Shown: positions 51,086-60,047 of the stretch, one piece after another | Layout of the letters: the number at the start of each line of letters is the position of its first letter | Position numbering within the stretch: position 1 is the first letter of the stretch | From: Oscillospiraceae bacterium | Lineage (GTDB): Bacteria; Bacillota; Clostridia; Oscillospirales; Oscillospiraceae | Assembly: GCA_020025595.1 (NCBI GenBank) | Contig: JAHHRV010000005.1 | Coordinates: 62,001 to 126,000 of the forward strand | Direction of reading: 5' to 3' | DNA: 64,000 bases | Position numbers and translations under genes: made by a program | Notes under the pieces: model-generated | Told to the model about the DNA's origin: nothing | What the model saw: the letters and a program-made list of their open reading frames with translations, nothing else | Database searches by the model: none

Positions 51086-51649
51086 CTATTTCTGCAGGAC
51101 ATAATAATCGTCATAATTCGTTCCATCATGCCCAATCAGTTTTTCTTCTGAAGCCAAAAAGCCTAACCGTGTGATTGCCAGTCTTCGTTCACAAGCAAAG
51201 GGAGGAACTTTTGTTGCAATAACCTGACACATAAACAATTCAAATACGGATGGCAGGATCAGCGACAGAATATCAAAAATACTTTCTTCCTGCTCATAAT
51301 CACTCCTCAGATCAAGTCTTAACAAACCGCAATGATTGAAATAATCATTTGACTTCCGATGAAATAATTCAATCGTTCCGATTGCTTCATTCGTTATTTT
51401 GGATACAATGGTCAAACGGACGAATCCTTGCCTGCAGTACTCCAAAAGCCAATACTCAATTGCCTGTTCCATCCTGCTTTCAGTTGTGTAATAAAAATCG
51501 TCTCCACCACAATTATCACTATTGAAGAATGGTACAGCTTTTTTATCAGAATACACTTTTAGCAAGTCTTTTTTGTCTGCTTTGCTTACCATTCTTAACA
51601 GGTAATGATTGTTTTCATATACAGGGCATTTTTCATATGGGTTTATCAT
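51086..51649 (-). CDS. GNAT acetyltransferase (RimJ/RimL-like)
   Basis: 187 residues, with R-M-V-S-K-A-D-K-K-D-L-L near the start and A-I-G-T-I-E-L-F-H-R-K in the central strand; the acetyl-CoA loop is not a clean R-G-x-G-x-G, so activity is likely but not certain. The RBS AAGGAGG is 7 bases before ATG. It is the first gene after the palindrome at 51687-51712. Confidence 0.75.
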   Translation of the reverse strand: MINPYEKCPVYENNHYLLRMVSKADKKDLLKVYSDKKAVPFFNSDNCGGDDFYYTTESRMEQAIEYWLLEYCRQGFVRLTIVSKITNEAIGTIELFHRKSNDYFNHCGLLRLDLRSDYEQEESIFDILSLILPSVFELFMCQVIATKVPPFACERRLAITRLGFLASEEKLIGHDGTNYDDYYVLQK

Positions 51650-51686
51650 GAGACTACCTCCTTTTTTATTAACACTATATCACAGC

Positions 51687-51712
51687 AACTATGACAACAG
51701 TATGTCATAGTT
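51687..51712 (-). promoter_or_regulatory. Perfect palindrome, probable operator of the WYL regulator
   Basis: AACTATGACA (51687-51696) and TGTCATAGTT (51703-51712) are perfect complements around six bases. It overlaps the end of the regulator gene and lies just before the GNAT gene, over the expected promoter. Confidence 0.7.
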
Positions 51713-52619
51713 ATTTATACAATGAAACAATTTTTGAGGCGGCTTCAAAAAGGCGCCGGCGAATTTGAATCGGTGCAATTACTTTAACATCATCTCCCAA
51801 TGATAATAAGGTTCCAATCCATAATTGCTCATTTTCTACTACCGTCAATTTCATTAACGCATCACCATCCGGAAGATCCTTAATTATGATTCCTCTCAAA
51901 TATTCTTGTACTTTTGACCGTGCCCGTTCTTTACATTCGATATAGACATCCGTATATTGACGGCTGCCTGTTTTATCAGACTCTTTCAAAATAATATCAG
52001 GAGTACGGTGTTCTTTTGTAAAAGGTTTATCTGTAATTTTTAAATCCCTTATCCGTACAAGCTTATAGCAGCGGTAATCGTTTTTTACTTTAGAATAGGC
52101 AAGAAGATACCAGGAATACCACCTATACAGGACTGCAATGGGCTCTACACTGTGTGTACGAGTTTCATTGTTATTGTTCGTATATGTAAAATCTACTACG
52201 CGTTTTTGGGCTATGGCAGTTTGCAGCGCTTGCAGAGTAGCTTGCTCTCCTTCTCGCAAAACAGAGAAATCCAATATAATGTGCGCATCATTTTGCTTGG
52301 AAATATGAGATATTTTTTCTAATGTATGCTTTACATTTCGATCATCTGTAGCTGAAACCAATCCCCTAAGCGCAGTTAAAATGTAAGAATAATCATTTGA
52401 AGTAGCAAGGTCTTTATCAAGGCTAAACTGTTCAGATATTTCATAACCACCTGCCGCTCCGGCGACTGAAACAATTGGGATTCCTGAAAGACATAATGAA
52501 TCAATATCTCGCTGGATGGTCCGCACGGACACTTCAAAATATTTTGCCAATTCATTGGCGGATGTTCTTCCATGATTGAGAAGATATACAGTTATCGCAT
52601 AAAGTCGCTCTATTTTCAT
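51711..52619 (-). CDS. YafY-type HTH/WYL-domain transcriptional regulator
   Basis: 302 residues. An N-terminal HTH_11 domain (about 1-60, V-S-V-R-T-I-Q-R-D-I-D recognition helix) and a WYL domain (about 140-215, with Y-R-W-Y-S-W-Y-L-L-A-Y). WYL regulators bind nucleic-acid-like or other ligands and often control DNA-damage or defence genes. It lies upstream of, and in the same direction as, the GNAT/glycosylase pair, with a palindrome at the junction. Confidence 0.92.
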   Translation of the reverse strand: MKIERLYAITVYLLNHGRTSANELAKYFEVSVRTIQRDIDSLCLSGIPIVSVAGAAGGYEISEQFSLDKDLATSNDYSYILTALRGLVSATDDRNVKHTLEKISHISKQNDAHIILDFSVLREGEQATLQALQTAIAQKRVVDFTYTNNNNETRTHSVEPIAVLYRWYSWYLLAYSKVKNDYRCYKLVRIRDLKITDKPFTKEHRTPDIILKESDKTGSRQYTDVYIECKERARSKVQEYLRGIIIKDLPDGDALMKLTVVENEQLWIGTLLSLGDDVKVIAPIQIRRRLFEAASKIVSLYK

Positions 52620-52988
52620 CTGTTCGTTCCTTTTCTGTAACTAAAATGTATGATTCATTTACCAAGTCATAAAATAATTTTATTATACTATGCAATTACG
52701 ACTTTTCAATTGGTTAGGGGAGGGAAATAAAGGATTCCATTCAGTTTATATAACTAGAGTTCTTTGACAGTTATATAGAAAAACCAACTAAGGAGCAGTC
52801 TGAGGCAGAAGCTGAAGAGACAAAGCAGCACCCATGGAAATACCCTGAGTGCCAGTTTCGCCTCATTTATGTTCAGTTGCATCCTCCTTATCCTCACATC
52901 TGTATCATTCCGTAAAGAGTTGAAGAATCTTGCAGGAGGGGAGTGCACTTTCTCCAATTTCTGACCTGATATTTCAGGACAACTGAAA
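52620..52988. other. Region without a recognised gene
   Basis: About 370 AT-rich bases upstream of the WYL regulator; it should hold its promoter. No other structure was seen. Confidence 0.4.
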
Positions 52989-53180
52989 TTGCAAATAATT
53001 TGTTCCTATGGTAGGTATTATGCCGGTGATGTCGAAGACGATGATTCCGAAGCGTGTAATCCTATTATCAATGGCGGTAATGTTGATGATACGGTCAATT
53101 ATATAAAGGAAAAAGTCCTCACTAGAGCAGAAAGCTACAGCAACAAACAAATTCAAGAATACATTGATCAATACTTTTAA
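52989..53180 (+). pseudogene. Short frame, probably a gene fragment
   Basis: 63 codons with D-V-E-D-D-D-S-E-A-C-N-P-I-I-N-G-G-N and N-K-Q-I-Q-E-Y-I-D-Q-Y-F; no ribosome binding site. Protein-like but unrecognised; probably a remnant next to phage debris. Confidence 0.3.
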
Positions 53181-53337
53181 TTTTAAAACGGTCTGAATTT
53201 ATGTTGGCACTTACGCTGCGACTGCCGGATATTTACCAGATAATTGTTGTCGTTGATCAGAAGAATACGAGTATTGAAAACGCCGAGAAGGTTATGCCGG
53301 GACAAGCTGAACGAAGATTCAGGCAGCCATTGACAGC

Positions 53338-53526
53338 ATGAGACTGAGCCGGGAAGAACGGGCAGTCCTCTGGCAGCTGGCAAACGGCAGCAGCAGCGCA
53401 AGAAATAATCCTTACAACTCGTCTATTGGGCAGCAAGTCAAGGATGCGGTCGCAAAAAAGAAAGAAGCGGAGAAGTCTACAAGTTTCTCCGATGAGATTA
53501 TGCGGCAGCTGACCGGCAACAGATAA
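53338..53526 (+). pseudogene. C-terminal fragment of a phage-type protein
   Basis: 62 codons: L-S-R-E-E-R-A-V-L-W-Q-L-A-N-G-S-S-S-A-R-N-N-P-Y and an end in I-M-R-Q-L-T-G-N-R. The pattern A-x-L-W-Q-L-x-N-x-S-x-S-x-x-N-N-P is one I associate with clostridial phage structural proteins. There is no RBS. The preceding 53181-53337 holds no gene. Confidence 0.35.
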
Positions 53527-53532
53527 AAAAGA

Positions 53533-53560
53533 ACGGCACCGAATAATCGGTGCCGTTTCT
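53533..53560. terminator. Bidirectional terminator hairpin
   Basis: ACGGCACCGA (53533-53542) pairs with TCGGTGCCGT (53547-53556); A run upstream, TTTCTT downstream. Confidence 0.7.
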
Positions 53561-53761
53561 TATAATGCGACAGAAAATGCAAGCAATACGCTGTCAACCA
53601 TATTTACTGAAAAAATTAGATTTTTTAAGGATAATTCCGTTAGCATTTTCGTTAGCATTTTAACTTCGATATTAGCAATATTTGTTCGATAGCAAAAAAT
53701 TCAATTCAATATCATTAAACTTTTCAGGAAGCAAAACCGAACCAAATAGCCTAATACTAAC

Positions 53762-53794
53762 AAAAAACCGCTCAGAATAAGTATTCTGAGCGGT
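53762..53794 (-). terminator. Terminator of tmRNA
   Basis: A perfect 12-bp stem (53767-53778 with 53783-53794) with six T on the minus strand, eight bases past the tmRNA 3' end. Between 53561 and 53761 nothing was recognised. Confidence 0.9.
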
Positions 53795-53801
53795 TTTTGA
53801 A

Positions 53802-54149
53802 TGGTGGAGGCGAGGGGAATCGAACCCCTGTCCGAAAGCAACTTGGAAAGAACTTCTCCGGGCGCAGTTTGTTATTTACATTCCCTCAACCGGGCGGGAA
53901 CAAACACCCTACCGGAATCAGTAGCTTCATAATGCATGGTACGCGCAAAGCTTTGCGTACGCACGGTCTCCACTCAAATCACACCCGAGCCCGGCTCGTG
54001 GACCTTCCGGGGCGGATGGGCGCCTAATTAGGCAGCCAGTGCAACTTTAGAGTTGTCAGTTAAATTTAAAAATTGCCCGTTTTATCGTGGCCAGGCGCCA
54101 CGGCCCGCTATTCCAGCCTCACTACCCCCGTCGAAACCAGTACGCCCCC
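53802..54149 (-). ncRNA. ssrA: Transfer-messenger RNA (tmRNA, SsrA)
   Basis: Read on the minus strand, the 5' end begins GGGGGCGTACTGG with the tRNA-like T-T-T-C-G-A-C, and the 3' end has the T-arm G-G-T-T-C-G-A-T-T-C-C and terminal CCA. The length of ~348 bases is normal. The tag reading frame ends in N-S-K-V-A-L-A-A followed by TAA TTAG; A-L-A-A is the usual proteolysis signal. tmRNA rescues stalled ribosomes with SmpB, whose gene is about 600 bases upstream on the same strand. Confidence 0.96.
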
Positions 54150-54216
54150 ATATAATCAAAGGGAAGGGAAGAGGTTGGTACTTGGGGTGTGCGATGACAC
54201 CCCAAGATATCATTTC

Positions 54217-54753
54217 TTAGAAACGGCCGTAAGGATCCGGCAGCTTGGTGGGTTCGGGATAGGTCTCGCCGTGGGTATCGACCTCGATAGAAGCGATCTT
54301 CTGCTCCTGAACGGGACGGTCGCCCATACCGGTCTTGGTAGCTGCAATGGCATCGACCACATCCATGCCCTCAGTAACCTTACCAAAAGCAGCATACTGG
54401 CCATCCAGATGCTTTGCATCCTGATGCATGATGAAGAACTGAGAACCGGCGGAGTTGGGGGACTGGCTGCGAGCCATGGAGAGAACGCCTCTCTTGTGGC
54501 GCAGGTCGTTCTTGATGCCGTTGAAGAAGAACTCACCCTTGATGCAGTAGCCGGGGCCGCCCATGCCGGTGCCGTCAGGGCAGCCGCCCTGAATCATAAA
54601 GCCGGGAATGACACGATGGAAGATCAGGCCGTTGTAGAAGCCGTGATTTGCCAGATCGATGAAGTTGTAAACGCTCTGAGGTGCGATCTCGGGATACAGC
54701 TCACCGGAAATCACGCCGCCATTTTCCATAGTAATCTTAAAAGTAGGATTCAT
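54217..54753 (-). CDS. Peptidyl-prolyl cis-trans isomerase, cyclophilin type
   Basis: 178 residues, a single cyclophilin domain without signal peptide: F-H-R-V-I-P-G-F-M-I-Q-G-G (catalytic Arg), the S-M-A-R-S block and S-Q-F-F-I. It catalyses proline isomerisation in the cytosol. ATG 54753 (AAGGAGCG upstream) is preferred over the TTG two codons earlier. It follows smpB by 2 bases and precedes ssrA, so a shared ribosome-rescue/folding transcript is plausible. Confidence 0.95.
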   Translation of the reverse strand: MNPTFKITMENGGVISGELYPEIAPQSVYNFIDLANHGFYNGLIFHRVIPGFMIQGGCPDGTGMGGPGYCIKGEFFFNGIKNDLRHKRGVLSMARSQSPNSAGSQFFIMHQDAKHLDGQYAAFGKVTEGMDVVDAIAATKTGMGDRPVQEQKIASIEVDTHGETYPEPTKLPDPYGRF

Positions 54754-54755
54754 AA

Positions 54756-55238
54756 TCAATAACGCTCCTTCATTGCACGGTCGATCTGACGCTTGGCATC
54801 ACGCTCGGCCGCTGATTGTCTCTTATCGTACAGTTTTTTGCCCTTGCAAAGACCAATACCCACCTTGACCCGGCTGCCCTTAAAATAGACGGACAGGGGA
54901 ATGATGGAATAGCCATCCTGCTTTACTTTTCCGTAAAGCCGCATGATCTCCCGCTTGTGCATCAGCAGTCTGCGGGGTCTGCGAGGGTCTTTATTAAAGA
55001 TATTTCCCTTTTCATAGGGGGAGATATGCATCTGATTCACCAGAAGCTCGCCGTCTTTGATACCGCACCATGCATCCTTCAGATTCAGAGTGCCCTGACG
55101 GACGGATTTTACTTCGGTTCCAAACAGCTCGATGCCTGCTTCAAATTCTTCTTCTACAAAGTATTCGTGATAAGCCTCCCGGTTGCGGGCCACCACTTTA
55201 ATACCGGCCTTTTCCAAGCGACTCACCTCCAGGCCCAT
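54756..55238 (-). CDS. smpB: SsrA-binding protein SmpB
   Basis: 160 residues with the family hallmarks G-I-E-L-F-G-T-E-V-K-S-V-R-Q-G, Q-M-H-I-S-P-Y and a basic C-terminal tail with K-L-Y-D-K-R-Q. It binds the tRNA-like domain of tmRNA and delivers it to stalled ribosomes. Placement close to ssrA is common in Gram-positive bacteria. Confidence 0.97.
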   Translation of the reverse strand: MGLEVSRLEKAGIKVVARNREAYHEYFVEEEFEAGIELFGTEVKSVRQGTLNLKDAWCGIKDGELLVNQMHISPYEKGNIFNKDPRRPRRLLMHKREIMRLYGKVKQDGYSIIPLSVYFKGSRVKVGIGLCKGKKLYDKRQSAAERDAKRQIDRAMKERY

Positions 55239-55281
55239 ATTCTGATCGTATTATAACACAACTGTCAAGAGGATAAAACAG

Positions 55282-55947
55282 TTATTTTTCGCTGAACAGG
55301 AATTCCTCCAGCTCCCGGGTAGTGTCAAAGGCATAATCGCACCAGTTTTTCATTTTTTCGGTGATTTCCGGAACATTTCTTCTGCCCCAGCCGGCGTATG
55401 CGATTTCCACACCTGCGGCCTTTGCCATATCACAGCCGGGTTTCAGATCATCCACCATCAGCAGTTCATTGGCCTTCAGCTGATACCGGTCCATAATGTG
55501 CAGCAGGGGATAGGGAGCAGGCTTTCGCTGAGGCTCCGGGTCCTCCCAGGAGAAAATCAGATCCGGCTCGATGCCGAAATGGGTTTTGTAATCCCGCAGG
55601 ATATTGGCTCGGCTGGAATGGGACACGACGCAGACCAGACCGCCTTCTGCCTTTTGCCGGAGAACGATTTCTTTCATGCCGGGGAATGCAGGGGGCAGGT
55701 GCTCTTTGGAATAATCCAGCCACATCTGAAATTCCTCCACCATTTCCTGTTCATTAAAATGGTACTTCTGCTGCAGCAGATTTCCAAATCCCGGGTCAAA
55801 GCACCACCGGGTAAACTCATTCAGCTCCATGAATTCACCGGGACGAAAACGGTCCAGCATCAGCAGAAAACACGGATAATTCACACTGGATTCGCTGGCC
55901 ACCACCGTATCATCGTGGTCCAGCACAAGGCACGGATATCTCAGCAT
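55282..55947 (-). CDS. HAD-superfamily hydrolase
   Basis: 221 residues. D10-H-D12 at the N-terminus is the nucleophile pair; V-V-S-H-S-S is motif II, K-P-A-P-Y-P motif III and M-V-D-D-L-K motif IV. It looks like a phosphoglycolate-phosphatase-like subfamily IA enzyme with a helical cap; the substrate is unknown. ATG 55947 is chosen because GAGGAG lies 6 bases upstream, while the ATG two codons earlier abuts it. Confidence 0.9.
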   Translation of the reverse strand: MLRYPCLVLDHDDTVVASESSVNYPCFLLMLDRFRPGEFMELNEFTRWCFDPGFGNLLQQKYHFNEQEMVEEFQMWLDYSKEHLPPAFPGMKEIVLRQKAEGGLVCVVSHSSRANILRDYKTHFGIEPDLIFSWEDPEPQRKPAPYPLLHIMDRYQLKANELLMVDDLKPGCDMAKAAGVEIAYAGWGRRNVPEITEKMKNWCDYAFDTTRELEEFLFSEK

Positions 55948-56018
55948 ACGCATCTCCTCGACTTCTTTTGCGTCATTGTATCAAATTTCACACACAGGAG
56001 CAAGGAAAAATTTTTCTC

Positions 56019-56047
56019 TTGCTATATTCGAACATATGTACTATAAT
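56019..56047 (+). promoter_or_regulatory. Promoter of the small plus-strand gene at 56077
   Basis: TTGCTA (56019-56024), a 17-base spacer, and a perfect TATAAT (56042-56047). Confidence 0.75.
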
Positions 56048-56076
56048 AGACACATCAAGAAAAAGGGGGCACCAAT

Positions 56077-56346
56077 ATGTCAGCAAGCAGCATTCCTGTC
56101 GATGTGATCTGCGTTTGTTCTGCCGACGGCGTAATTCGCCCCCTGCGATTTCGGATGGAGCAGGACGACTGCAGCCAGCTGCGAATCGACATCGACGAAA
56201 TCGTCAGCACCCAAAATGTACAGCACACCGGGGCAGAAGCCCAGATTTATCGCTGCAGGGCCGTGGTGGAAGACCGCGTGTGGATGTTCGATCTGAAATA
56301 TCTGATTCGCTCTCATCGCTGGTGCCTGTCCCGGCGGTTCTATTAA
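56077..56346 (+). CDS. Small hypothetical protein
   Basis: 89 residues starting M-S-A-S-S-I-P-V-D-V-I-C-V-C-S. A beta-rich single domain with two early cysteines and an arginine-rich end; no family recognised. It has its own promoter, an AAAGGGGG site and a terminator, so it is a well-supported single-gene unit. Confidence 0.75.
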   Translation: MSASSIPVDVICVCSADGVIRPLRFRMEQDDCSQLRIDIDEIVSTQNVQHTGAEAQIYRCRAVVEDRVWMFDLKYLIRSHRWCLSRRFY

Positions 56347-56360
56347 GATAATCAAAAAAA

Positions 56361-56390
56361 CCTCCCGGTTTCGGAAAACCGGGAGGTTTT
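56361..56390. terminator. Bidirectional terminator
   Basis: An 11-bp stem CCTCCCGGTTT (56361-56371) with AAACCGGGAGG (56376-56386), an A run upstream and T run downstream, serving the small gene and asnA. Confidence 0.9.
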
Positions 56391-56393
56391 GCA

Positions 56394-57395
56394 TTACAGC
56401 AGTACAATATTCTGTTTCAGGCAGCTTTCTACCATATCCTTCGGCCACAGGCTGACCTGCACTTCGCCGATATGGGCCTTGCCCAGCATCAGCATACACA
56501 GTCTGCTCTGTCCGATGCCGCCGCCCATGCTCAGCGGAAGCTCTCCGGACAGGACGCTCTTATGGAAGGGCATGGAAAGGCGATTGTCGCAGCCAAGCTC
56601 GTGGCACTGAGCACGCATACGCTCCTCATCTACACGGATGCCCATGCTGGAAATCTCCATGGCGCTTTCCAGTGTGGAATCCCAGAACATCAGATCTCCG
56701 TTCAGGTTCCAGTCGTCATAGTCAGGTGCTCTGCCGTCGTGGCGGGTGCCGCTGCGGAGCTTGCAGCCGATTCTCATAATAAATGTGGTGGGATGCTCTT
56801 TTACATAGGCGTTTTCCCGTTCTTTTCCCGTCATATTGGGGTACAGATCCTCAAGTTCCTGAGTGGTGACAAAGCTGACCTCTCTGGACAGCTGCACGGG
56901 GATCTGAGGATAGATCGTTTTAATTGCGGTGTGTGTGGAGCAGATGGCATCCACAATATCCTGCACGGTCTGCTTCAGCTCATGCTCATTGCGCATATCC
57001 CGGGTGATGACCTTTTCCCAGTCCCACTGGTCCACATAGATCGAGTGCAGCGCATCCGGCACTTCGTCCCGGCGAATGGCGTTCATATCCGTATACAGGC
57101 CGGTATCCACCTGGAAGCCATACTGTCCCAGTGCCTGTCGTTTCCACTTTGCGAGGCTATGTACGACCTGAGCACCGCCGCGAATATCCGGAATACCGGG
57201 GATATCAAAGCTGACCGGCCGTTCTACGCCGTTTAAGTCGTCATTCAATCCCGTATCAGGATCCACAAACAGCGGAGCCGTGGCACGGATCAGATGCAGT
57301 CTGCGAGAAAGCTCATGCTCAAAATCCCGCTTGATAAAGCCAATGGCATTCTGAGTTTCATACAGGGTGAGGGTGGACTTGTAGTCCTTGGTCAT
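56394..57395 (-). CDS. asnA: Aspartate-ammonia ligase (asparagine synthetase A)
   Basis: 333 residues with class-II aminoacyl-tRNA-synthetase-like motifs: L-I-R-A-T-A-P-L-F-V near the start, S-I-Y-V-D-Q-W-D-W-E-K in the middle, and G-G-G-I-G-Q-S-R-L-C-M-L-M-L near the end. It makes asparagine from aspartate, ATP and ammonia. The start at ATG 57395 follows GGAGGCG; the upstream TTG extension is rejected. Confidence 0.96.
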   Translation of the reverse strand: MTKDYKSTLTLYETQNAIGFIKRDFEHELSRRLHLIRATAPLFVDPDTGLNDDLNGVERPVSFDIPGIPDIRGGAQVVHSLAKWKRQALGQYGFQVDTGLYTDMNAIRRDEVPDALHSIYVDQWDWEKVITRDMRNEHELKQTVQDIVDAICSTHTAIKTIYPQIPVQLSREVSFVTTQELEDLYPNMTGKERENAYVKEHPTTFIMRIGCKLRSGTRHDGRAPDYDDWNLNGDLMFWDSTLESAMEISSMGIRVDEERMRAQCHELGCDNRLSMPFHKSVLSGELPLSMGGGIGQSRLCMLMLGKAHIGEVQVSLWPKDMVESCLKQNIVLL

Positions 57396-57568
57396 AGAAA
57401 TCGCCTCCAAACAACAATGAGTGCATTATATTCCAAATTTTTGGAGGTGTCAATGTATTTCCCGGAAAGATTTCTGTATCCCCGGCATATACGCAGGATA
57501 TTTTCTCCTGCATGGATGGAATTTCTTCTTCAGATATGGTATTGTAACATCAAAAGGGGGAATGTGCT

Positions 57569-58033
57569 GTGCCTATTGTAAGATTTTATCGTGGAGACCC
57601 CAATGCGCCAAAGCCCACGATGGGTGCTCATCTTGGTTCCAACGCCATCATCACCTGCAAGGGGAAACTGCTCCTGGAGCGCAGACGGGATTCCGATACC
57701 TGGGGGCTGATCGGCGGGGGAGTCAAAAACCGGGAAACAGAGGCTCAGGCCATGGTTCGTGAAATAAAAGAGGAACTGGGAATCCGGATTCCTGAGTCCC
57801 GGCTGACCCGGCTGCGATCCTACGGAGAGCCCGGAAGAATTGCCGCTTTTCAGGATGGAAGCATCTGGCGGATGGTCATTGTGGTTTTCAGGCTGGAACT
57901 GGAAGAAGAGCCTGATATGCAGATCAGCGCCGAATCCAAAGAGCTGCGCTTTTTTACAAAGGAAGAGCTGAAAGACATCGAAATCGTCGTAACCCACTCG
58001 GATATTATTGACGACTGGTTTGTGAACACATAA
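57569..58033 (+). CDS. NUDIX hydrolase
   Basis: 154 residues. The Nudix box runs G50-x5-E56-x7-R64-E65-x2-E68-E69-x-G71-I, a complete consensus. It hydrolyses a nucleoside-diphosphate-linked substrate; which one is unknown. The start is GTG 57569 with AAGGGGG about 8 bases upstream; GTG 57564 lies in another frame. A terminator follows. Confidence 0.92.
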   Translation: MPIVRFYRGDPNAPKPTMGAHLGSNAIITCKGKLLLERRRDSDTWGLIGGGVKNRETEAQAMVREIKEELGIRIPESRLTRLRSYGEPGRIAAFQDGSIWRMVIVVFRLELEEEPDMQISAESKELRFFTKEELKDIEIVVTHSDIIDDWFVNT

Positions 58034-58064
58034 AAAAGGGAGCCGTACGGCTCCCTTTTCTTTT
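58034..58064. terminator. Terminator after the NUDIX gene
   Basis: AAAAGGGAGCCG pairs with CGGCTCCCTTTT around TA; it can act in both directions and also lies at the end of the deacetylase gene. Confidence 0.9.
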
Positions 58065-58078
58065 ATTGTGTGATTTTG

Positions 58079-59272
58079 TTATCCTGCGTTGGAAACCATG
58101 GATGCAAACTCACCCAGAGAGGTGTAGCGACTGACATAGTACCGGCTGACGGAAGTTCTGTCCTCGCCGGTGGTGTACAGGCCGCCGTTCATATCGATGC
58201 CGAAATTGTAATACTCAGCGGCCAGCTGCTGGGAAATCTCATTTCGCTCACCGCTGGGATAGCACAATACATGAGGCTCCCGACCGGTCATTCTGGTGAC
58301 CTCCAGCTTGGAATCCCGAATCTCTACCAGCTGCTGGTCGTAATCCAGAGACGACAGCTCCGAATGGGTCACCGTGTGACTCTGAATGGAAACCAGTCCC
58401 GAATCGGACAGTTCCTTTACCTGCTCTCTGGTCATGCTTCGCTTGCTGACGCCCATTGTCGAAGTAATGACAAAAACCGTAGCCTTCACATTGTATTTCT
58501 GCAGCAGGGGATAAAGCTCTGTGTAATTATCCAGATATCCATCGTCAAAGGTGAGGATCACAGGCTTATCGTAATCCTGCACATGGTCAAGGTCTTCAAA
58601 GAAGATGGGGTCATAGCCGTTATCTACCAGATATGCCAGCTGTTCCTCCATATCCGAAGGGCTGACGAACAGCTCTTCAAATCCCCACAGGTCATCGCTG
58701 ACCGCATGATACATGAGCACCGGAACATGGACACCCTCCGGAATCTCCAGATTCATAATGCCGCTGGTGCAGTAGAGATGTCCCTGATCTGCATCGTCCA
58801 GAATCGAAATCTCCAGCATCTGGCAGAATTCCTCCAAAGGCAGATACAGCGCATCCCGATAAAGCATCATCTCGTGGGTCAGCGGATAGGGCTTTCCGTC
58901 GATTACCGGCCCCAACTGCTGAGGGTCCAGCTCGATTTCAGAATCGCCCCAGGTGATCTTCAGACCAAGTGTCGCATCACTCGGATGAGAAGAATGATCC
59001 AGAGCGCTCAGAAACTCGGTTGCTTTTACATAGATGCAGTCTTCATAAATCACGCTGCCGCCTTCAAGCACAGTGCCATCTACCGTAACAGTGTCTCCGG
59101 CTTCCAGCTCAGGTTCCGGCACCGTGGTCTCGGGAACCGTGGTGGGTGGAACTGTAACCTGGGTGGGGGTGGCGGTCGGTGTTTCAGGCTGGCTTTCGAC
59201 CGGTGCCTTCTGGCAGGCATTCAGACAAATCATCATTCCCAGCGCCAGCGCAACAATATATCTCTTTTTCAT
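58079..59272 (-). CDS. Polysaccharide deacetylase (CE4) lipoprotein
   Basis: 397 residues. Signal peptide with lipobox L-N-A-C (Cys20), a Thr/Pro-rich linker, a small domain like a copper-amine-oxidase-like N-domain (~60-175), then the NodB/CE4 domain with T241-F-D-D-G and metal ligands S-H299-T-V-T-H303. It probably deacetylates a cell-wall or exopolysaccharide. It follows the flavin reductase gene by 14 bases. Confidence 0.92.
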   Translation of the reverse strand: MKKRYIVALALGMMICLNACQKAPVESQPETPTATPTQVTVPPTTVPETTVPEPELEAGDTVTVDGTVLEGGSVIYEDCIYVKATEFLSALDHSSHPSDATLGLKITWGDSEIELDPQQLGPVIDGKPYPLTHEMMLYRDALYLPLEEFCQMLEISILDDADQGHLYCTSGIMNLEIPEGVHVPVLMYHAVSDDLWGFEELFVSPSDMEEQLAYLVDNGYDPIFFEDLDHVQDYDKPVILTFDDGYLDNYTELYPLLQKYNVKATVFVITSTMGVSKRSMTREQVKELSDSGLVSIQSHTVTHSELSSLDYDQQLVEIRDSKLEVTRMTGREPHVLCYPSGERNEISQQLAAEYYNFGIDMNGGLYTTGEDRTSVSRYYVSRYTSLGEFASMVSNAG

Positions 59273-59286
59273 ACGAACCTCCTGTA

Positions 59287-59769
59287 TTAGGATTGAATGA
59301 CCTCTACGATTTCACCGTAGTAAACCCGGTGAGGCGTTTCGCCGGGTTCGTAGAACTGATGCAGGATATCTTCCGGAAGCTGCTTCGGGTCAAGATCCTG
59401 GTGATAGAGCTTTTTGCAGACCAGCGTATACTGTGCCTGAGCAAAGGTGACACTGTCACCTGCAGCAACAGGGGTCAGCCCCGCAAGAGCCACCTTGTCA
59501 CAGTCTCTGCCGGACTTGCTGCCCAGCGTCTTCAGCGCATCCCGGTATTCTTCCGGGAAGAACGATATGGTGAAGAACTCGGATGACTCCATAAACTCAT
59601 AGGTGTAGCGGCACGGTCTGATATACACCGACGCCACCGGCCGGTTCCAGAGGCATCCAACCGTACCCCAGCCAATTGTCATCGTGTTAAAGTGAGACAG
59701 ATTTCCCGCACTCACCAGCGCCCACTGGTGACGAAATGCATCATATGCTTCAGAATGAATTGGTTCCAT
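59287..59769 (-). CDS. Flavin reductase-like FMN-binding protein
   Basis: 160 residues of the flavin-reductase-like (split barrel) family: N-T-M-T-I-G-W-G-T-V-G near residue 30 and R-P-V-A-S-V-Y-I-R-P-C-R-Y-T for FMN binding. The reaction partner is unknown. The start follows AAGGAGGAGC. Between 59770 and 60012 no gene was seen. Confidence 0.9.
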   Translation of the reverse strand: MEPIHSEAYDAFRHQWALVSAGNLSHFNTMTIGWGTVGCLWNRPVASVYIRPCRYTYEFMESSEFFTISFFPEEYRDALKTLGSKSGRDCDKVALAGLTPVAAGDSVTFAQAQYTLVCKKLYHQDLDPKQLPEDILHQFYEPGETPHRVYYGEIVEVIQS

Positions 59770-60012
59770 AAGCTCCTCCTTACAATCTTACAATTTTTGT
59801 GCTTTCAATATACCACAACCCGGTCATAATAACAAGCATATGCTCTAATTGCACATACTGTTGTATCTTATGCGCTTTGATCGAAATCTGAATCTGTATT
59901 TTATCCTTTTCACCGTATGATATCCGCTCAGTTCTCACCGATTCATGTGGGTTTTATGATAAAATAACACGAAATTTTTAAGAATTATTCAAAACCATCC
60001 GGAGATACCCCC

Positions 60013-60041
60013 TTGTATAATCATGTGTATTATGATATGAT
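60013..60041 (+). promoter_or_regulatory. Promoter of the OLE RNA
   Basis: TTGTAT (60013-60018), 17 bases, TATGAT (60036-60041). Predicted start near 60048. Confidence 0.7.
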
Positions 60042-60047
60042 ATCTGC

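Noticed and set aside
53797..54027. 76-codon plus-strand ORF
   Set aside because: It is the antisense of tmRNA.
58070..59290. 406-codon plus-strand ORF opposite the CE4 deacetylase
   Set aside because: Shadow frame without RBS; the minus strand carries the full CE4 motif set.
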